From a virus, in the IMG/VR virus record IMGVR_UViG_3300005825_000043, positions 1 through 52,545 of that record: 52,545 nt of DNA. One strand, given 5' to 3'. The notes beneath the pieces are model-generated. The model did not search any database. It was not told where the DNA came from and was given only the letters and a program-made list of their open reading frames with translations. The position numbers were made by a program, and so were the translations under genes. Below are positions 11,931 through 21,382 of the stretch, piece by piece (positions within the stretch are counted from its first letter, which is position 1; every line of letters begins with the position of its first letter).

Positions 11931-13201
11931 TGGCTGAGCAGGTACTTAGGCTCGAAATTGAGACTCCTAGAGTTTTCGTACCTGCACTGCAGCCGTCCAG
12001 ATATAAGGCCATCCATGGCGGCAGAGGCTCCGGGAAATCTCACTTTTTTGCTGAGAGGTTAGTTGAAAGAGTAGCATTTGAGGGTATTTCTGCAGTCTGT
12101 ATTCGTGAGTATCAGAAATCTCTTGACCAGTCAGTTAAGCGCCTATTGGAATTTAAGATCAGGGCGCTGGGCTTGCAGTCTTATTTTAAGATTTATGAAA
12201 ATAGGATCGAGTCAATAACTGGTGGTTTGATAATATTTCAGGGCATGCAGTCTCATAATGCTGAAACTATCAAGTCTCTGGAGGGGTTTGATGTAGCATG
12301 GGTGGAAGAGGCACAGAGCCTTTCCCAGCATTCTCTTAGTCTCCTTCGTCCTACTATTCGCAAGCCCAATTCTGAAATCTGGTTCTCTTGGAACCCGGAT
12401 AAAAAGAGCGATCCTGTCGATGCACTGTTCAGGGGTGGCACTCCCCCCATTGGTACTATTCTCATAGAAGTGAATTATTACGATAACCCATGGTTCCCGG
12501 ACGTACTCAGGGAAGAAATGGAATACGATAAGAAAAGGGACCATGCGAATTACCTTCATGTTTGGATGGGCAAGTACCACAGTGTCTCTGAGGCATTAGT
12601 ATTTAAGAATTGGAAGATACAAGAATTCGAGGCACCAGAGGGTGTAAGGCTTCTATTTGGTGGTGACTGGGGTTTCTCTAAAGATCCGTCTGTTCTTGTT
12701 CGCTCTTTCATCGAAGATAGGCAACTGTTTATAGATTATGAAGCGTACAAGATTGGATGTGAGATTGATTATCTGCCCGCATTATTTGCTGGGTCAGACA
12801 CCAAGAAGCCGAGGCGCTGGCAAAATCCATTCGGTTTTCCGGGTGTCCCCGGTGCCGCTGTTTGGCCAATAGTAGCGGACAGTGCTCGCCCTGAAACTAT
12901 TAAATACATGCGTATGCGCGGTTTCGATATAAGGAAGGCTATCAAGGGCGCTAGGTCCGTGGAAGAGGGTGTTGAATTTCTTCGTTCTTATGACATAATA
13001 GTCCACCCACGTTGCACGAACACTATTTATGAGTTGGAGAATTATTCTCACAAGATAGACAAGATGACGGAAGAGATCCTACCTACTCTTGAGGACAAGG
13101 ATAATCACGTCATTGATGCCCTGAGATACAGTGCCGAAGGTGTAAGAAGGGCTACGAGGCATCAACAGATGTCTGGACCAATAGTTATTGGCAGGAACTG
13201 A
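11930..13201 (+). CDS. terL: Terminase large subunit, 423 aa
   Basis: ATPase domain: Walker A HGGRGSGKSHFF at residues 29-40, Walker B DVAWVEEAQS at about 120-129, and the coupling motif region IWFSWNPDKKSDPV. Nuclease domain: FGGDWGFSKDPSVLV (first acidic residue), VADSARPETIKYMR and DNHVIDALRYSAEG (later Asp residues), as in the PBSX/Terminase_3 group. It packages DNA into the prohead and cuts concatemers. Starts at GTG 11930 overlapping the terS stop. Length is normal. Confidence 0.95.
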   Translation: MAEQVLRLEIETPRVFVPALQPSRYKAIHGGRGSGKSHFFAERLVERVAFEGISAVCIREYQKSLDQSVKRLLEFKIRALGLQSYFKIYENRIESITGGLIIFQGMQSHNAETIKSLEGFDVAWVEEAQSLSQHSLSLLRPTIRKPNSEIWFSWNPDKKSDPVDALFRGGTPPIGTILIEVNYYDNPWFPDVLREEMEYDKKRDHANYLHVWMGKYHSVSEALVFKNWKIQEFEAPEGVRLLFGGDWGFSKDPSVLVRSFIEDRQLFIDYEAYKIGCEIDYLPALFAGSDTKKPRRWQNPFGFPGVPGAAVWPIVADSARPETIKYMRMRGFDIRKAIKGARSVEEGVEFLRSYDIIVHPRCTNTIYELENYSHKIDKMTEEILPTLEDKDNHVIDALRYSAEGVRRATRHQQMSGPIVIGRN

Positions 13202-13233
13202 TATCACACTAAACTCGGAGAAGGAATACAGTC

Positions 13234-13659
13234 ATGGCAACTTATACTAAATACGAGAGTTGGGCCGAATACCTTGCTGACAAGCAAATCGATGCATTCG
13301 GCACAACCGATACGTTCAAGGCTGCCATTCATTCGGATGCTCCCGTTGTTGCGACCGACGATGCGCTGGCCGACTTGACGCAGATCACAGGCACCGGCTA
13401 CACGGCTGGTGGTGAAGACATTCAAAACGATGCCACTCGCGCTGGCGGCACAGTGACAATGACCGCCGTTGACGTGGTGTGGACGGCATCGGCTGCGGAT
13501 TGGGTCGCTGGTCGTTATGTTTCGATTTATGACGATACACCGACAACGCCAGTCGCTGATCCGTTGATGTGTTCATTCGACTATGGCAGCAACTTCACGG
13601 TTGGAGATGGCGAGACTTTCACGCTTGATTTTGGCGCTAGTCTTAATACTCTGGCGTAA
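13234..13659 (+). CDS. Putative virion protein, 141 aa
   Basis: Good ribosome site (GGAGAAGGA). Beta-rich, Thr/Asp/Ala-rich protein (TDDALADLTQITGTGYTAGG, then VTMTAVDVVWTASAADWVAG), with the composition of head-decoration or fibre proteins and a Gly-Gly pattern near ITGTGYTAGG typical of phage structural beta-sandwiches. It lies between terL and the repeat-rich LamG protein, suggesting they form a surface complex. No exact family. Confidence 0.65.
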   Translation: MATYTKYESWAEYLADKQIDAFGTTDTFKAAIHSDAPVVATDDALADLTQITGTGYTAGGEDIQNDATRAGGTVTMTAVDVVWTASAADWVAGRYVSIYDDTPTTPVADPLMCSFDYGSNFTVGDGETFTLDFGASLNTLA

Positions 13660-13671
13660 TTCTCAACACTA

Positions 13672-13680
13672 TGGTATAAT
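13672..13680 (+). promoter_or_regulatory. Candidate extended -10 promoter within the late operon
   Basis: TGGTATAAT just after the stop of 13234-13659, with no good -35. The TGG-TATAAT form matches the other phage promoters, so it could add transcription of the genes from 13705 onward. Confidence 0.4.
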
Positions 13681-13704
13681 CCACCAATATAAGGATTGGC
13701 TGAT

Positions 13705-14124
13705 ATGAGTACCAGAATTCTCGCTTGTCACCGCATTCCGCTGTCGAAAATCATGCACAAGGATGAATTTCGGTCCAAGTACAAGTATATAGAGCAGCAG
13801 GAGCAAAACCAGAAGATCGCCTCGTGTTGCCGCCACCCCGAGAACGGTGAGATCGAGGCGTGGAAGTCAAGCGAGAAAGAGCAAGTGCCGGATATCTATG
13901 TCCTGCATTGTACCTGTGGCCGTAAGCACCAGAAGTTCTGTGTCGGTATTGAAGATAAGCGCCCGGTCTGGACTGCAGATGGCACGTTGATGTGCGTTAC
14001 AGTTTACGATTCTATTAAGCGGAAGGCATTGGAGGAAAGTGCAGCGAGGCTTGCCAACCTGACACCGGAGCAAAAAGCGAAGATGCAGCGCAAGCAGGTG
14101 CAAGGTGATAGAGGCGCTCAATAA
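13705..14124 (+). CDS. Hypothetical Cys-containing protein, 139 aa
   Basis: ATG 13705 with AAGGA nine bases upstream; a TTG start at 13696 was rejected. Contains Cys/His pairs (ACHRI, ASCCRHPENGE, LHCTCGRKHQKFCVG) that look like a small zinc ribbon, and a basic helical tail (TPEQKAKMQRKQVQGDRGAQ). Possibly a head-associated or scaffolding partner; no family recognised. Confidence 0.65.
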   Translation: MSTRILACHRIPLSKIMHKDEFRSKYKYIEQQEQNQKIASCCRHPENGEIEAWKSSEKEQVPDIYVLHCTCGRKHQKFCVGIEDKRPVWTADGTLMCVTVYDSIKRKALEESAARLANLTPEQKAKMQRKQVQGDRGAQ

Positions 14125-14127
14125 GTT

Positions 14128-17100
14128 ATGGCTGTCACCGGTTACAAAACTGTCGGCACAGCAGCGAATGCGGCACGGTCTGGGTCTGGTGATGTTTGGG
14201 CAAACCCAGGCAATGCAGTCGCGTCTGACAACAGCTATGCCGAAACAGACCTGAACGATAACCAATGGTCCGATTGGCTCAGGTTAACTAACTTTGGTTT
14301 TACCGCGACGGATATTCCTTCTGGTTCGACCATCGACGGTATTGAAGTTGAGTATGATTGCGTAGGTGAAGATAACCAAATCAAAGATAGCCAACTTTTT
14401 ATTCGTAAATCTTCCGGGCAAGTTGGTACGTCGCAGCATTCCACAACTGCCTGGGGAACATCCGAAACCACAAAAACAAGGGGCGGAGCGACCAACCTAT
14501 GGGGAACGACGTGGGCTGATACAGATATCGTTGGTGTCAGCTCTTTTGGTTTCGATCTATCCGCGCTCAAAGATGGTACTGCAGGCATCAGAAGGCTTGC
14601 TGAAGTCGACACCTTTCGTTGCCGGGTCCATTACACTGTAGGTGTCACAAATTATACCCTTCCTGCAGACGCTGGTTCTTATTCAGTTTCTGGCACGGCA
14701 GTTAATTTAGAGTATGGTCGAGAAGTCGCTGCTGGTGCCGGTTCTTATTCAGTATCTGGGACTGATACCACTTTAACACTTGGGTATACAGTAACAGCTG
14801 ATGCCGGTTCCTATTCAGTTTCTGGTACGAATGCTTCTCTCGAACATGGGTATGAAGTCGCAGCCGGTGCTGGTTCTTATGCACTAACTGGTCAGACTGC
14901 GGCACTAGAATTCGGGTATGAGGTTGCAGCTGGGGCTGGTTCTTATTCGGTTTCTGGCACTGATGCCACTTTAGACTATGCCTCTGGTGGTGACCTGGAT
15001 TTCAGTAGTGTTGTGTTCCTTTGTTCCTTTGACGGGTCAGATACGGCGACATCGGCAACGGATGACAGTAACTCAGCTCATTCCATAACATTCGCTGGTA
15101 ATGCTCAATTAGACACTGCCGACAAAAAGTTTGGCTCAGCCAGCCTTCTGTTAGATGGATCAGCAGATTTTATTTCTTGCGCCGATAACACCGACTGGGA
15201 TTTCGGTTCAGGCGAGTTCACTATTGAGCTTTGGCTAAAGCAAACCACTCACGGCGCGGGTCACATCATCAGTCAGTACGACAGCGGCCAACTTTCATGG
15301 TGGCTGTTCGATGGTGGTGCAGGGAAACTGCGTTTTCGTGCGTCGACTGATGGAACGACTGTTAACTATGACACGGGCAACAGCCCGACTGGTGCCACCG
15401 AAAATGCTTGGAACCATGTCGCCGTTGACAGGGATGCTGCCGGAAAGATTCGCGTTTACATCAACGGCACGATGGTTGACAGTGTCACTGGTGCTACTGG
15501 AACGCTACACAATTCAACTGCGAAAATGCGCATCGGCTCAATTGAAGGCACGCTTGATTGGACCGGGTGGATTGACGAAGTACGTATAACTAAGGGAGTT
15601 GCGCGATACGCTTCTGATAGTGGGTACACGGTTCCGACAGAGGCGTTTCCAAGAGGCACACAGGGAATCAGTCTTGAAGCTGTAGCCGGTTCTTATTCGG
15701 TTTCTGGCACGGCTGCGTCACTTGAATATGGTCGCGTACTTGCAGTCAACGCTGGTTCCTATTCGGTTTCTGGGACTGATGCTTCTCTCGAATATGGGTA
15801 TGAAGTAACTGCAGGTGCCGGTTCCTATTCGGTTTCTGGGACTGATGCTACTTTAGTACTTGGATATGCACTTGCAGTTGATGCCGGTTCTTATTCGGTT
15901 TCTGGGACTGATGCTTCTCTAGAGCTTAATCGCGTGCTTGCAGTTGATGCCGGTTCCTATTCAATTTCTGGTACTGATACCACTTTAATACTTGGATACG
16001 TACTTGCAGCTGGCGCTGGTTCTTATTCGATTTCTGGGACGAATGCTTCTCTAGAGTTCAATCGCGTACTTGCAGCTGACGCCGGTTCCTATTCGATTTC
16101 GGGTACCGATACCACTTTAACACTTGGATATACAGTAACAGCTGACGCCGGTTCTTATTCGGTTTCGGGTACTGACGTCGCTTTAGAATATGGTCGCGTG
16201 CTTGCAGCTGACGCTGGTACATATACTATTTCTGGTACTGACGCTTCTCTCGAATATGGGTATACAGTAACAGCTGATGCCGGTTCCTATTCGATTTCTG
16301 GGGCTGATACCACTTTAACACTTGGGTATACAGTAACAGCTGATGCCGGTTCTTATTCGGTTTCTGGGGCTGACGCCGCTTTAGAATATGGTCGCGTGCT
16401 TGCAGCTGATGCTGGTTCCTATTTGGTTTCTGGGACTGACGTCGCTTTAGAATATGGTCGCGTGCTTGCAGCTGATGCCGGTTCTTACGTTCTAACGGGT
16501 CAAGCCGCATCACTGATATATGGCGCGAATATCGCCATTCTTGCTGAGGCAGGAAGCTACACTATCAGTGGGACTAGTGTAAGTCTAGAACTGAATAGAG
16601 AGGTAACTGCTGGGGTTGGTTCTTACGTACTAACTGGCCAGGATGTCGGCCTTTCAAGGGACCTACCGATTACTGCTGACGCCGGTTCCTATTCGATTTC
16701 TGGGACGAATGCTTCTCTAGAATTCGGGTACTCGGTTACTGCTGACGCTGGTTCTTATTCGGTTTCTGGGACTGATGTAAATGCCGAATTGAATAGAGAG
16801 GTCACTGCTGACGCTGGCTCTTATGCTATAAGTGGTCAAGATGTTTCCATCAATCTTGGCAAGACATTAGCAATTGATGTTGGGTCTTATATTATAAGCG
16901 GACAGGATGCTGCTCTCTATTTAGGTAGAGAAATACCTGCTGAGATTGGGTCTTACATCATAAGCGGACAGGACGCCGCTCTCTATTTAAATAAGACACT
17001 AGAGGTCTTGGCCGGTTCCTATACTATAAATGGCCAGAGTGCTGCTTTAAGTCTTGGTAAAGCGCTGTCGGCCAATGCCGGTTCTTATTCGGTTTCTGGT

Positions 17101-17352
17101 ACAAATGCAGTATTGGCTTATGGTAGAATAATTGATGCTGATAGCGGTTCTTATGTGTTAACTGGAGCAGGTGTAACACTAACTTATACGCCAGCTGTTA
17201 TTGCAAACGAATTCATAAGTTATCTCGATCTTATAGGAACATCCTCGTTACGAACTGATCTGATTGGTGTAAAAATTGATAGGGAGCAGCTTACTGGTGT
17301 AAAGACCGATGTAGAGCGACTAATTGGTGTAATGACTGGTAGAATTGGATAG
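14128..17352 (+). CDS. Large repeat-rich virion/adhesin protein with LamG domain, 1074 aa
   Basis: N-terminal beta domain (residues 1-170), five 22-aa repeats, a LamG/concanavalin A-like lectin domain (about residues 290-505: VVFLCSFDGSDTATSATDDS, FTIELWLKQ, WNHVAVDRDAAGKIRVYING, DWTGWIDEVRITKGVARY), then 23 more repeats and a C-terminal tail with three short LIGVK-type motifs. Repeat consensus: ADAGSYSVSGTDASLEYGR. Such repeats occur in phage fibres and head appendages; LamG domains bind sugars. The position between terL and portal fits a capsid-attached fibre better than a tail fibre (inference). The 66-bp DNA repeats are so alike that copy number should vary between isolates. Confidence 0.8.
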   Translation: MAVTGYKTVGTAANAARSGSGDVWANPGNAVASDNSYAETDLNDNQWSDWLRLTNFGFTATDIPSGSTIDGIEVEYDCVGEDNQIKDSQLFIRKSSGQVGTSQHSTTAWGTSETTKTRGGATNLWGTTWADTDIVGVSSFGFDLSALKDGTAGIRRLAEVDTFRCRVHYTVGVTNYTLPADAGSYSVSGTAVNLEYGREVAAGAGSYSVSGTDTTLTLGYTVTADAGSYSVSGTNASLEHGYEVAAGAGSYALTGQTAALEFGYEVAAGAGSYSVSGTDATLDYASGGDLDFSSVVFLCSFDGSDTATSATDDSNSAHSITFAGNAQLDTADKKFGSASLLLDGSADFISCADNTDWDFGSGEFTIELWLKQTTHGAGHIISQYDSGQLSWWLFDGGAGKLRFRASTDGTTVNYDTGNSPTGATENAWNHVAVDRDAAGKIRVYINGTMVDSVTGATGTLHNSTAKMRIGSIEGTLDWTGWIDEVRITKGVARYASDSGYTVPTEAFPRGTQGISLEAVAGSYSVSGTAASLEYGRVLAVNAGSYSVSGTDASLEYGYEVTAGAGSYSVSGTDATLVLGYALAVDAGSYSVSGTDASLELNRVLAVDAGSYSISGTDTTLILGYVLAAGAGSYSISGTNASLEFNRVLAADAGSYSISGTDTTLTLGYTVTADAGSYSVSGTDVALEYGRVLAADAGTYTISGTDASLEYGYTVTADAGSYSISGADTTLTLGYTVTADAGSYSVSGADAALEYGRVLAADAGSYLVSGTDVALEYGRVLAADAGSYVLTGQAASLIYGANIAILAEAGSYTISGTSVSLELNREVTAGVGSYVLTGQDVGLSRDLPITADAGSYSISGTNASLEFGYSVTADAGSYSVSGTDVNAELNREVTADAGSYAISGQDVSINLGKTLAIDVGSYIISGQDAALYLGREIPAEIGSYIISGQDAALYLNKTLEVLAGSYTINGQSAALSLGKALSANAGSYSVSGTNAVLAYGRIIDADSGSYVLTGAGVTLTYTPAVIANEFISYLDLIGTSSLRTDLIGVKIDREQLTGVKTDVERLIGVMTGRIG

Positions 17353-17363
17353 GGTAATAGAAT

Positions 17364-17702
17364 ATGGCAACCGATTTTGAAATGTTCTCAGGCGACAACA
17401 AAATTCTGTCAGTATCGGTTGTCGATAGCGCTGGCGTTGCTGTTGACCTGACTAGTGCCACGGCGAGTTGGCAATTGGCACGCTCTAATGATGCCGCGCC
17501 GCTTATCCAAAAGGCTACTGGTGGAAGTGGCATCGTCATCACGGATGCTGCCGGAGGTGTCCTAGAAATTACTTTGAGTGCGTCTGACACTGACGCCCTC
17601 AAAGGCAGTTTCTATCATGAACTTCAAGTCATCGATACCAGTGGAAATATCGCCACAGTGTTGGCAGGAAATGCCACCATCAAGAGAGACCTGATAACAT
17701 AG
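17364..17702 (+). CDS. Putative structural protein with Ig-like/BppU-like beta fold, 112 aa
   Basis: GDNKILSVSVVDSAGVAVDL, then TSATASWQLAR and LEITLSASDTDALKGSFYHE then LQVIDTSGN. This strand order (value + polarity pattern, 'S-x-x-W-x-L', 'G-x-Y-x-x-E-x-x-x-x-D-x-x-G') matches the N-terminal domain of BppU-type baseplate proteins and many small phage beta-sandwiches. It probably partners with the preceding repeat protein. Fold assignment by pattern only. Confidence 0.6.
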   Translation: MATDFEMFSGDNKILSVSVVDSAGVAVDLTSATASWQLARSNDAAPLIQKATGGSGIVITDAAGGVLEITLSASDTDALKGSFYHELQVIDTSGNIATVLAGNATIKRDLIT

Positions 17703-17712
17703 GAATAATCCG

Positions 17713-18036
17713 ATGGCAACGGGTAATGGAGAAAACAGTCTGTTGCGCTTTTGGCCCGTCATCGCGTTCGTCCTGTTGTATGGCTTCTTAGGGATTGGCG
17801 GGTGGTACAGTGTAAAGCTTATGGGTGAGGCCAATGCCGAGGACGTCCGCGAGCTTAAGAACCGGGTAAAGGACAACGAAAACAAAGCGAACGAGTTGCT
17901 TCGTGGCGATGATAAGTTGTCTGCCAAGATCGAACTTGAAAGTACTAAGTTGCGTGGTGAGATAGAGCGCGCCAATCGTGCACAGAACCAGCAACTGGAC
18001 ACCATATTGCAATTGCTGCAGCGGCAACAGAACTAA
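17713..18036 (+). CDS. Membrane-anchored coiled-coil protein, 107 aa
   Basis: One transmembrane helix (FWPVIAFVLLYGFLGIGGWY, residues about 13-32) followed by a long heptad region (EDVRELKNRVKDNENKANEL, then KLRGEIERANRAQNQQLDTI). A similar TM plus coiled-coil protein is encoded in the lysis region (37280), so it may act at the envelope or as a minor virion protein. No family recognised. Confidence 0.65.
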   Translation: MATGNGENSLLRFWPVIAFVLLYGFLGIGGWYSVKLMGEANAEDVRELKNRVKDNENKANELLRGDDKLSAKIELESTKLRGEIERANRAQNQQLDTILQLLQRQQN

Positions 18037-18045
18037 AGGTATTGT

Positions 18046-19467
18046 ATGACTGATCCTGTAGAAAAGCAAATTCGCCCCAATTTCGGTGAAATCGGTGTAA
18101 CCGGACTCAAGGTCTGGGGCGGGTATATTCAAGAAGAGTTCTTAACTGAACTCCGGGGTCAACGTGCTTATCGTATATACGACGAAATGTCGAAAAACGA
18201 CCCTACGGTCGGTGCCATTTTAAATGCCATCGACCTGTTGGTAAGGGCCGCTGAGTGGGAAGTTGAACCAGCAAACGATACCCCTGCGGCGAAGGCGGAA
18301 GCAGAATTTGTCACGTCATTGATGGATGACATGTCTGGCACGTGGGAGGACTTTATCTCCGAAGCCATGACTATGTTGGTGTTCGGCTGGTCCTTTTTCG
18401 AACATGTCTGGAAACGCAGGGTAGGTCCGAATGAAAGGGACCCAAAGCGTCGCTCCAAGTATTCGGATGGCCTGATAGGGATCAGGAAATTTGCTTCCCG
18501 TGCACAAGACACCCTCGACAGATGGAATATGCAAGAGGATGGCGGAGTAAGTGGTTGGGTACAGATGCCAATTACTGGTTATACTCAGCCCATTTATCTC
18601 CCTATCAAGAAGGGTATGTTGTTCAGAACAGTTACCCGGAAGAACAATCCAGAGGGCATGTCCATTCTTCGGTCTGCTTATACTTCGTGGTATAGACTGA
18701 AACAAATTCAGTCCTACGAGGCTGTCGGCATAGAGCGTGAATTGGCCGGTCTGCCAATACTATACGCCCCCAATTCCCTGTTGAAAGATACCTCCGAAGC
18801 GGGGATGGCGGCGATCAACAAGTACAAACAGCTGGTGCGAGATGTGCGCCTTAATGAACAGGGTGGGGCTATTATTCCTTCGGACGTATACGAAGACGCC
18901 GAGGGTAAACCCTCGACTGTTCGTCAGTTCGAAATGCAGCTACTTAGCACTGGTGGTCGCCGTGCTATTGATACTGATAAAGTTGTTTTGAGGTATCAGA
19001 GGGATATAGCCCGTTCGGTTCTGGCTGATTTCATCATGATGGGGTCGGAAAAAGTTGGATCTTACGCGTTGGCTGACAACAAGACCAGCCTATTTTTGAC
19101 GTCCATCGAGACGCATGGGAATAACATCGCAGCTGTTCTCAACAGGTACATGCTTCCCCGGTTATGGGATTTAAATGGTAAGAACCGCGATTTGATGCCT
19201 AGTTTTAGGCCGGGTTCTGTGTCCCCGACCGATCTTACTGTCTTGGGGCAATTCCTTGAGAGCATGACTACTTCTGGGTTCTCATTCAGTGGGGATGGTC
19301 CTCTTGAAGAATTCCTTCGCGACGAGGCCGGTCTTCCGCCGCGCCCCAATGACTTGCCATTAGTTCCGCTCGCCCCGGAGCCACTAGTTGACGAAACAAC
19401 TGGTCCGGAAGATGCGAGCGACGAAACAACCCCTCCGAATGAGGACGAGACAGATGCTAACGAGTAA
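18046..19467 (+). CDS. Portal protein (DUF935/Mu gp29-like), 473 aa
   Basis: Typical portal features: YDEMSKNDPTVGAILNAIDL then LVRAAEWEVEP at the N terminus, FGWSFFEHVWKRR, a long stem region (KYKQLVRDVRLNEQGGAIIP) and an acidic C-terminal tail. The size and position between terminase and protease fit. It forms the dodecameric ring at the capsid vertex through which DNA is packaged. Confidence 0.85.
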   Translation: MTDPVEKQIRPNFGEIGVTGLKVWGGYIQEEFLTELRGQRAYRIYDEMSKNDPTVGAILNAIDLLVRAAEWEVEPANDTPAAKAEAEFVTSLMDDMSGTWEDFISEAMTMLVFGWSFFEHVWKRRVGPNERDPKRRSKYSDGLIGIRKFASRAQDTLDRWNMQEDGGVSGWVQMPITGYTQPIYLPIKKGMLFRTVTRKNNPEGMSILRSAYTSWYRLKQIQSYEAVGIERELAGLPILYAPNSLLKDTSEAGMAAINKYKQLVRDVRLNEQGGAIIPSDVYEDAEGKPSTVRQFEMQLLSTGGRRAIDTDKVVLRYQRDIARSVLADFIMMGSEKVGSYALADNKTSLFLTSIETHGNNIAAVLNRYMLPRLWDLNGKNRDLMPSFRPGSVSPTDLTVLGQFLESMTTSGFSFSGDGPLEEFLRDEAGLPPRPNDLPLVPLAPEPLVDETTGPEDASDETTPPNEDETDANE

Positions 19468-20125
19468 TTCTAATCTTCCTGTCCATATTCGGAAGGCTCT
19501 GCCGAATGAAGCCCAGACGGTGTTTCGGGAAGCTTATAATGAGATTTTCGGGGCAGACAACAGCTCTGTCATTCGTGCTACGCATTCTGGGTGGAATGCC
19601 GTGAAGAAGGCATTCCACACTGAAGGTGGTAAGTGGGTTCGAAAGGAAAATCCTACTCCTTCGGATGTTCATTCGGATGCCCCCTTCGATGGCAAAAAGC
19701 CTAAGCGCAAGAAGGGCGACAGCATGGACAAGTTCGAAGCATTTGGTGAAGCACAAGTGCTCAAGGTCGACGAGGAACTTGGCCTTGTATTCGGGTGGGC
19801 CATCGTCTGTAAAATTGATGGAGAGCCTTATTTCGATACTCAGGGTGACCATATTCCGGAAGATGCCCTGATCAAAGCCACTCTGGATTTCGCAGAGGTT
19901 CGGGTTGCTGGCGACATGCATCAGGGGGAAGACGTGGGGTCTATTCCATTCATTTTCCCTCTCACCACTGATGTGGCTAAGTCTCTGAATATTGAGACGC
20001 CGGTCACTGGCCTGTTGATCGCGATGCGCCCCTCTGATCCTGAAATCCTGGAGAAATTCCGTAGCGGTGATTATACCGGGTTTTCCATCGGTGGACGCCG
20101 AATTGTTGATGAGGAGGTTGACTGA
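19454..20125 (+). CDS. ChaB-like domain fused to XkdF-type prohead protease, 223 aa
   Basis: Start ATG 19454 overlaps the portal end by 14 bp; an upstream in-frame extension lies wholly inside the portal gene and was rejected. Residues about 6-60 match ChaB (LPVHIRKALPNEAQTVFREA, then ATHSGWNAVKKAFHTEGGKW). Residues about 95-223 match the Peptidase_S78_2/XkdF family: VFGWAIVCKIDGEPYFDTQG then DHIPEDAL, VAGDMHQ and SGDYTGFSIGGRR. The protease part would mature the capsid and scaffold. The role of the ChaB domain in phages is not established. Confidence 0.8.
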   Translation: MLTSNSNLPVHIRKALPNEAQTVFREAYNEIFGADNSSVIRATHSGWNAVKKAFHTEGGKWVRKENPTPSDVHSDAPFDGKKPKRKKGDSMDKFEAFGEAQVLKVDEELGLVFGWAIVCKIDGEPYFDTQGDHIPEDALIKATLDFAEVRVAGDMHQGEDVGSIPFIFPLTTDVAKSLNIETPVTGLLIAMRPSDPEILEKFRSGDYTGFSIGGRRIVDEEVD

Positions 20126-21327
20126 TGGCCAAGCGCCGAGTGATGAAAGAATTCTCTATTTCTGAGATTAGTGCCGTCGATAGGCCTGCTCAAAAGGGGG
20201 CCAAAATGACTATCATGAAGCGTGATGCTTCCGGTGTAGTCGAGGCGGTAGACTATTCGAAGAGTGATTTGTTCGGGGATATCGTTCAAAAGTGTTATGA
20301 TTACGTCTCCAGTTATGACGTGTCCCCGAGAACCTTTACCGAAATTGCTGCAGAGAATGAAAAGCGTCGTCGTTATTGGGAAGCTCAGGAAGAGATCTGG
20401 CCCTTCATCGATGCGCTGTCTTCTTCTCTTCGGTCTATCGTTGGTGCTGCATCGTTGTCGGCCTCTGCTAAAGAGCAGATGATCCGCACTGATGTGGAGA
20501 GTTTCTTCGAAGCTGTCAAGGATAAACTCCCTGAAATCGAAGAAGAATTGACTAAGTTTTTCGCTGACCCCGAATGTTTCGGGGTCCCTACTGCCGGACA
20601 CAACCCCGGCGATCACGTCAGTAAAACGGAAAAGGAAACCGACATGACTGACAATGAAAAGGCGGTCGCCGAGCTTGAGAAAAAGCTTGCCGACGTCACT
20701 GGTCAGTTGGCGAAAGCCAATCTGATGAATAGCCTGTCCGACGCCGAGCGTTCGTATGTGAAGCGTTTGTCTGGTGATGAAGCTGATCGTTTCATCAAAA
20801 TGGGCACCGTCGAGCGATCGGCCCTGATGAAGGCCGCTGAAAGCAACGATGAAGTGGTCAAAGTCGACGGCCAGTCTATCCGCAAGTCGGAAGTTGGTGA
20901 AATCGCTTTTGGCATCATCAAGAAGGGCCAGGAAGACCTCGTCGTGTCCAAGAAGGCTGCAGAAATTGCTGCTTTCACCAAGCGCGCCGAGGAAGAGCTT
21001 CCGAACCTACCCGGCGAGGCGGTGGCCAAGGGTGAAGTCCTTCGAGCTATCGAAACTCTTGACGAAAACGTCAAGAAGACCCTCACTGCCATGCTTGTCG
21101 GCGGCAATGCTGCTGTTGGCAACAATCTCGACGAAGTCGGCAAAGTCGACTCCACCGGCAAGCCCCTCAAGGGCGAACACACGACGAAGGCTGAGGCCAA
21201 ACTCGACGTCAAGGCCAAGGAAATGGCCAAGGCTGAGAAGATCACCTATAGCCAAGCTTATGCCAAGGTCATGCAGACCGAGCCGGAGCTTTATCAGGAG
21301 TACCTGAGCGAGCGCTCCGCCGCATAA
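20125..21327 (+). CDS. Probable scaffold/head maturation protein, 400 aa
   Basis: TGATG coupling with the protease gene. The N terminus (RRVMKEFSISEISAVDRPAQ then KGA) is the sequence that usually follows XkdF-like protease domains, here as a separate gene. From about residue 175 a long coiled coil (NEKAVAELEKKLADVTGQLA) and a Lys/Glu/Ala-rich C terminus, as in scaffolds. It probably templates procapsid assembly and is cleaved by the neighbouring protease. Confidence 0.7.
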   Translation: MAKRRVMKEFSISEISAVDRPAQKGAKMTIMKRDASGVVEAVDYSKSDLFGDIVQKCYDYVSSYDVSPRTFTEIAAENEKRRRYWEAQEEIWPFIDALSSSLRSIVGAASLSASAKEQMIRTDVESFFEAVKDKLPEIEEELTKFFADPECFGVPTAGHNPGDHVSKTEKETDMTDNEKAVAELEKKLADVTGQLAKANLMNSLSDAERSYVKRLSGDEADRFIKMGTVERSALMKAAESNDEVVKVDGQSIRKSEVGEIAFGIIKKGQEDLVVSKKAAEIAAFTKRAEEELPNLPGEAVAKGEVLRAIETLDENVKKTLTAMLVGGNAAVGNNLDEVGKVDSTGKPLKGEHTTKAEAKLDVKAKEMAKAEKITYSQAYAKVMQTEPELYQEYLSERSAA

Positions 21328-21382
21328 CGTCATCCATTTTCGGCTGTCTTTCAGTTGAAATGATCCAAAAGGGATAATCGAA

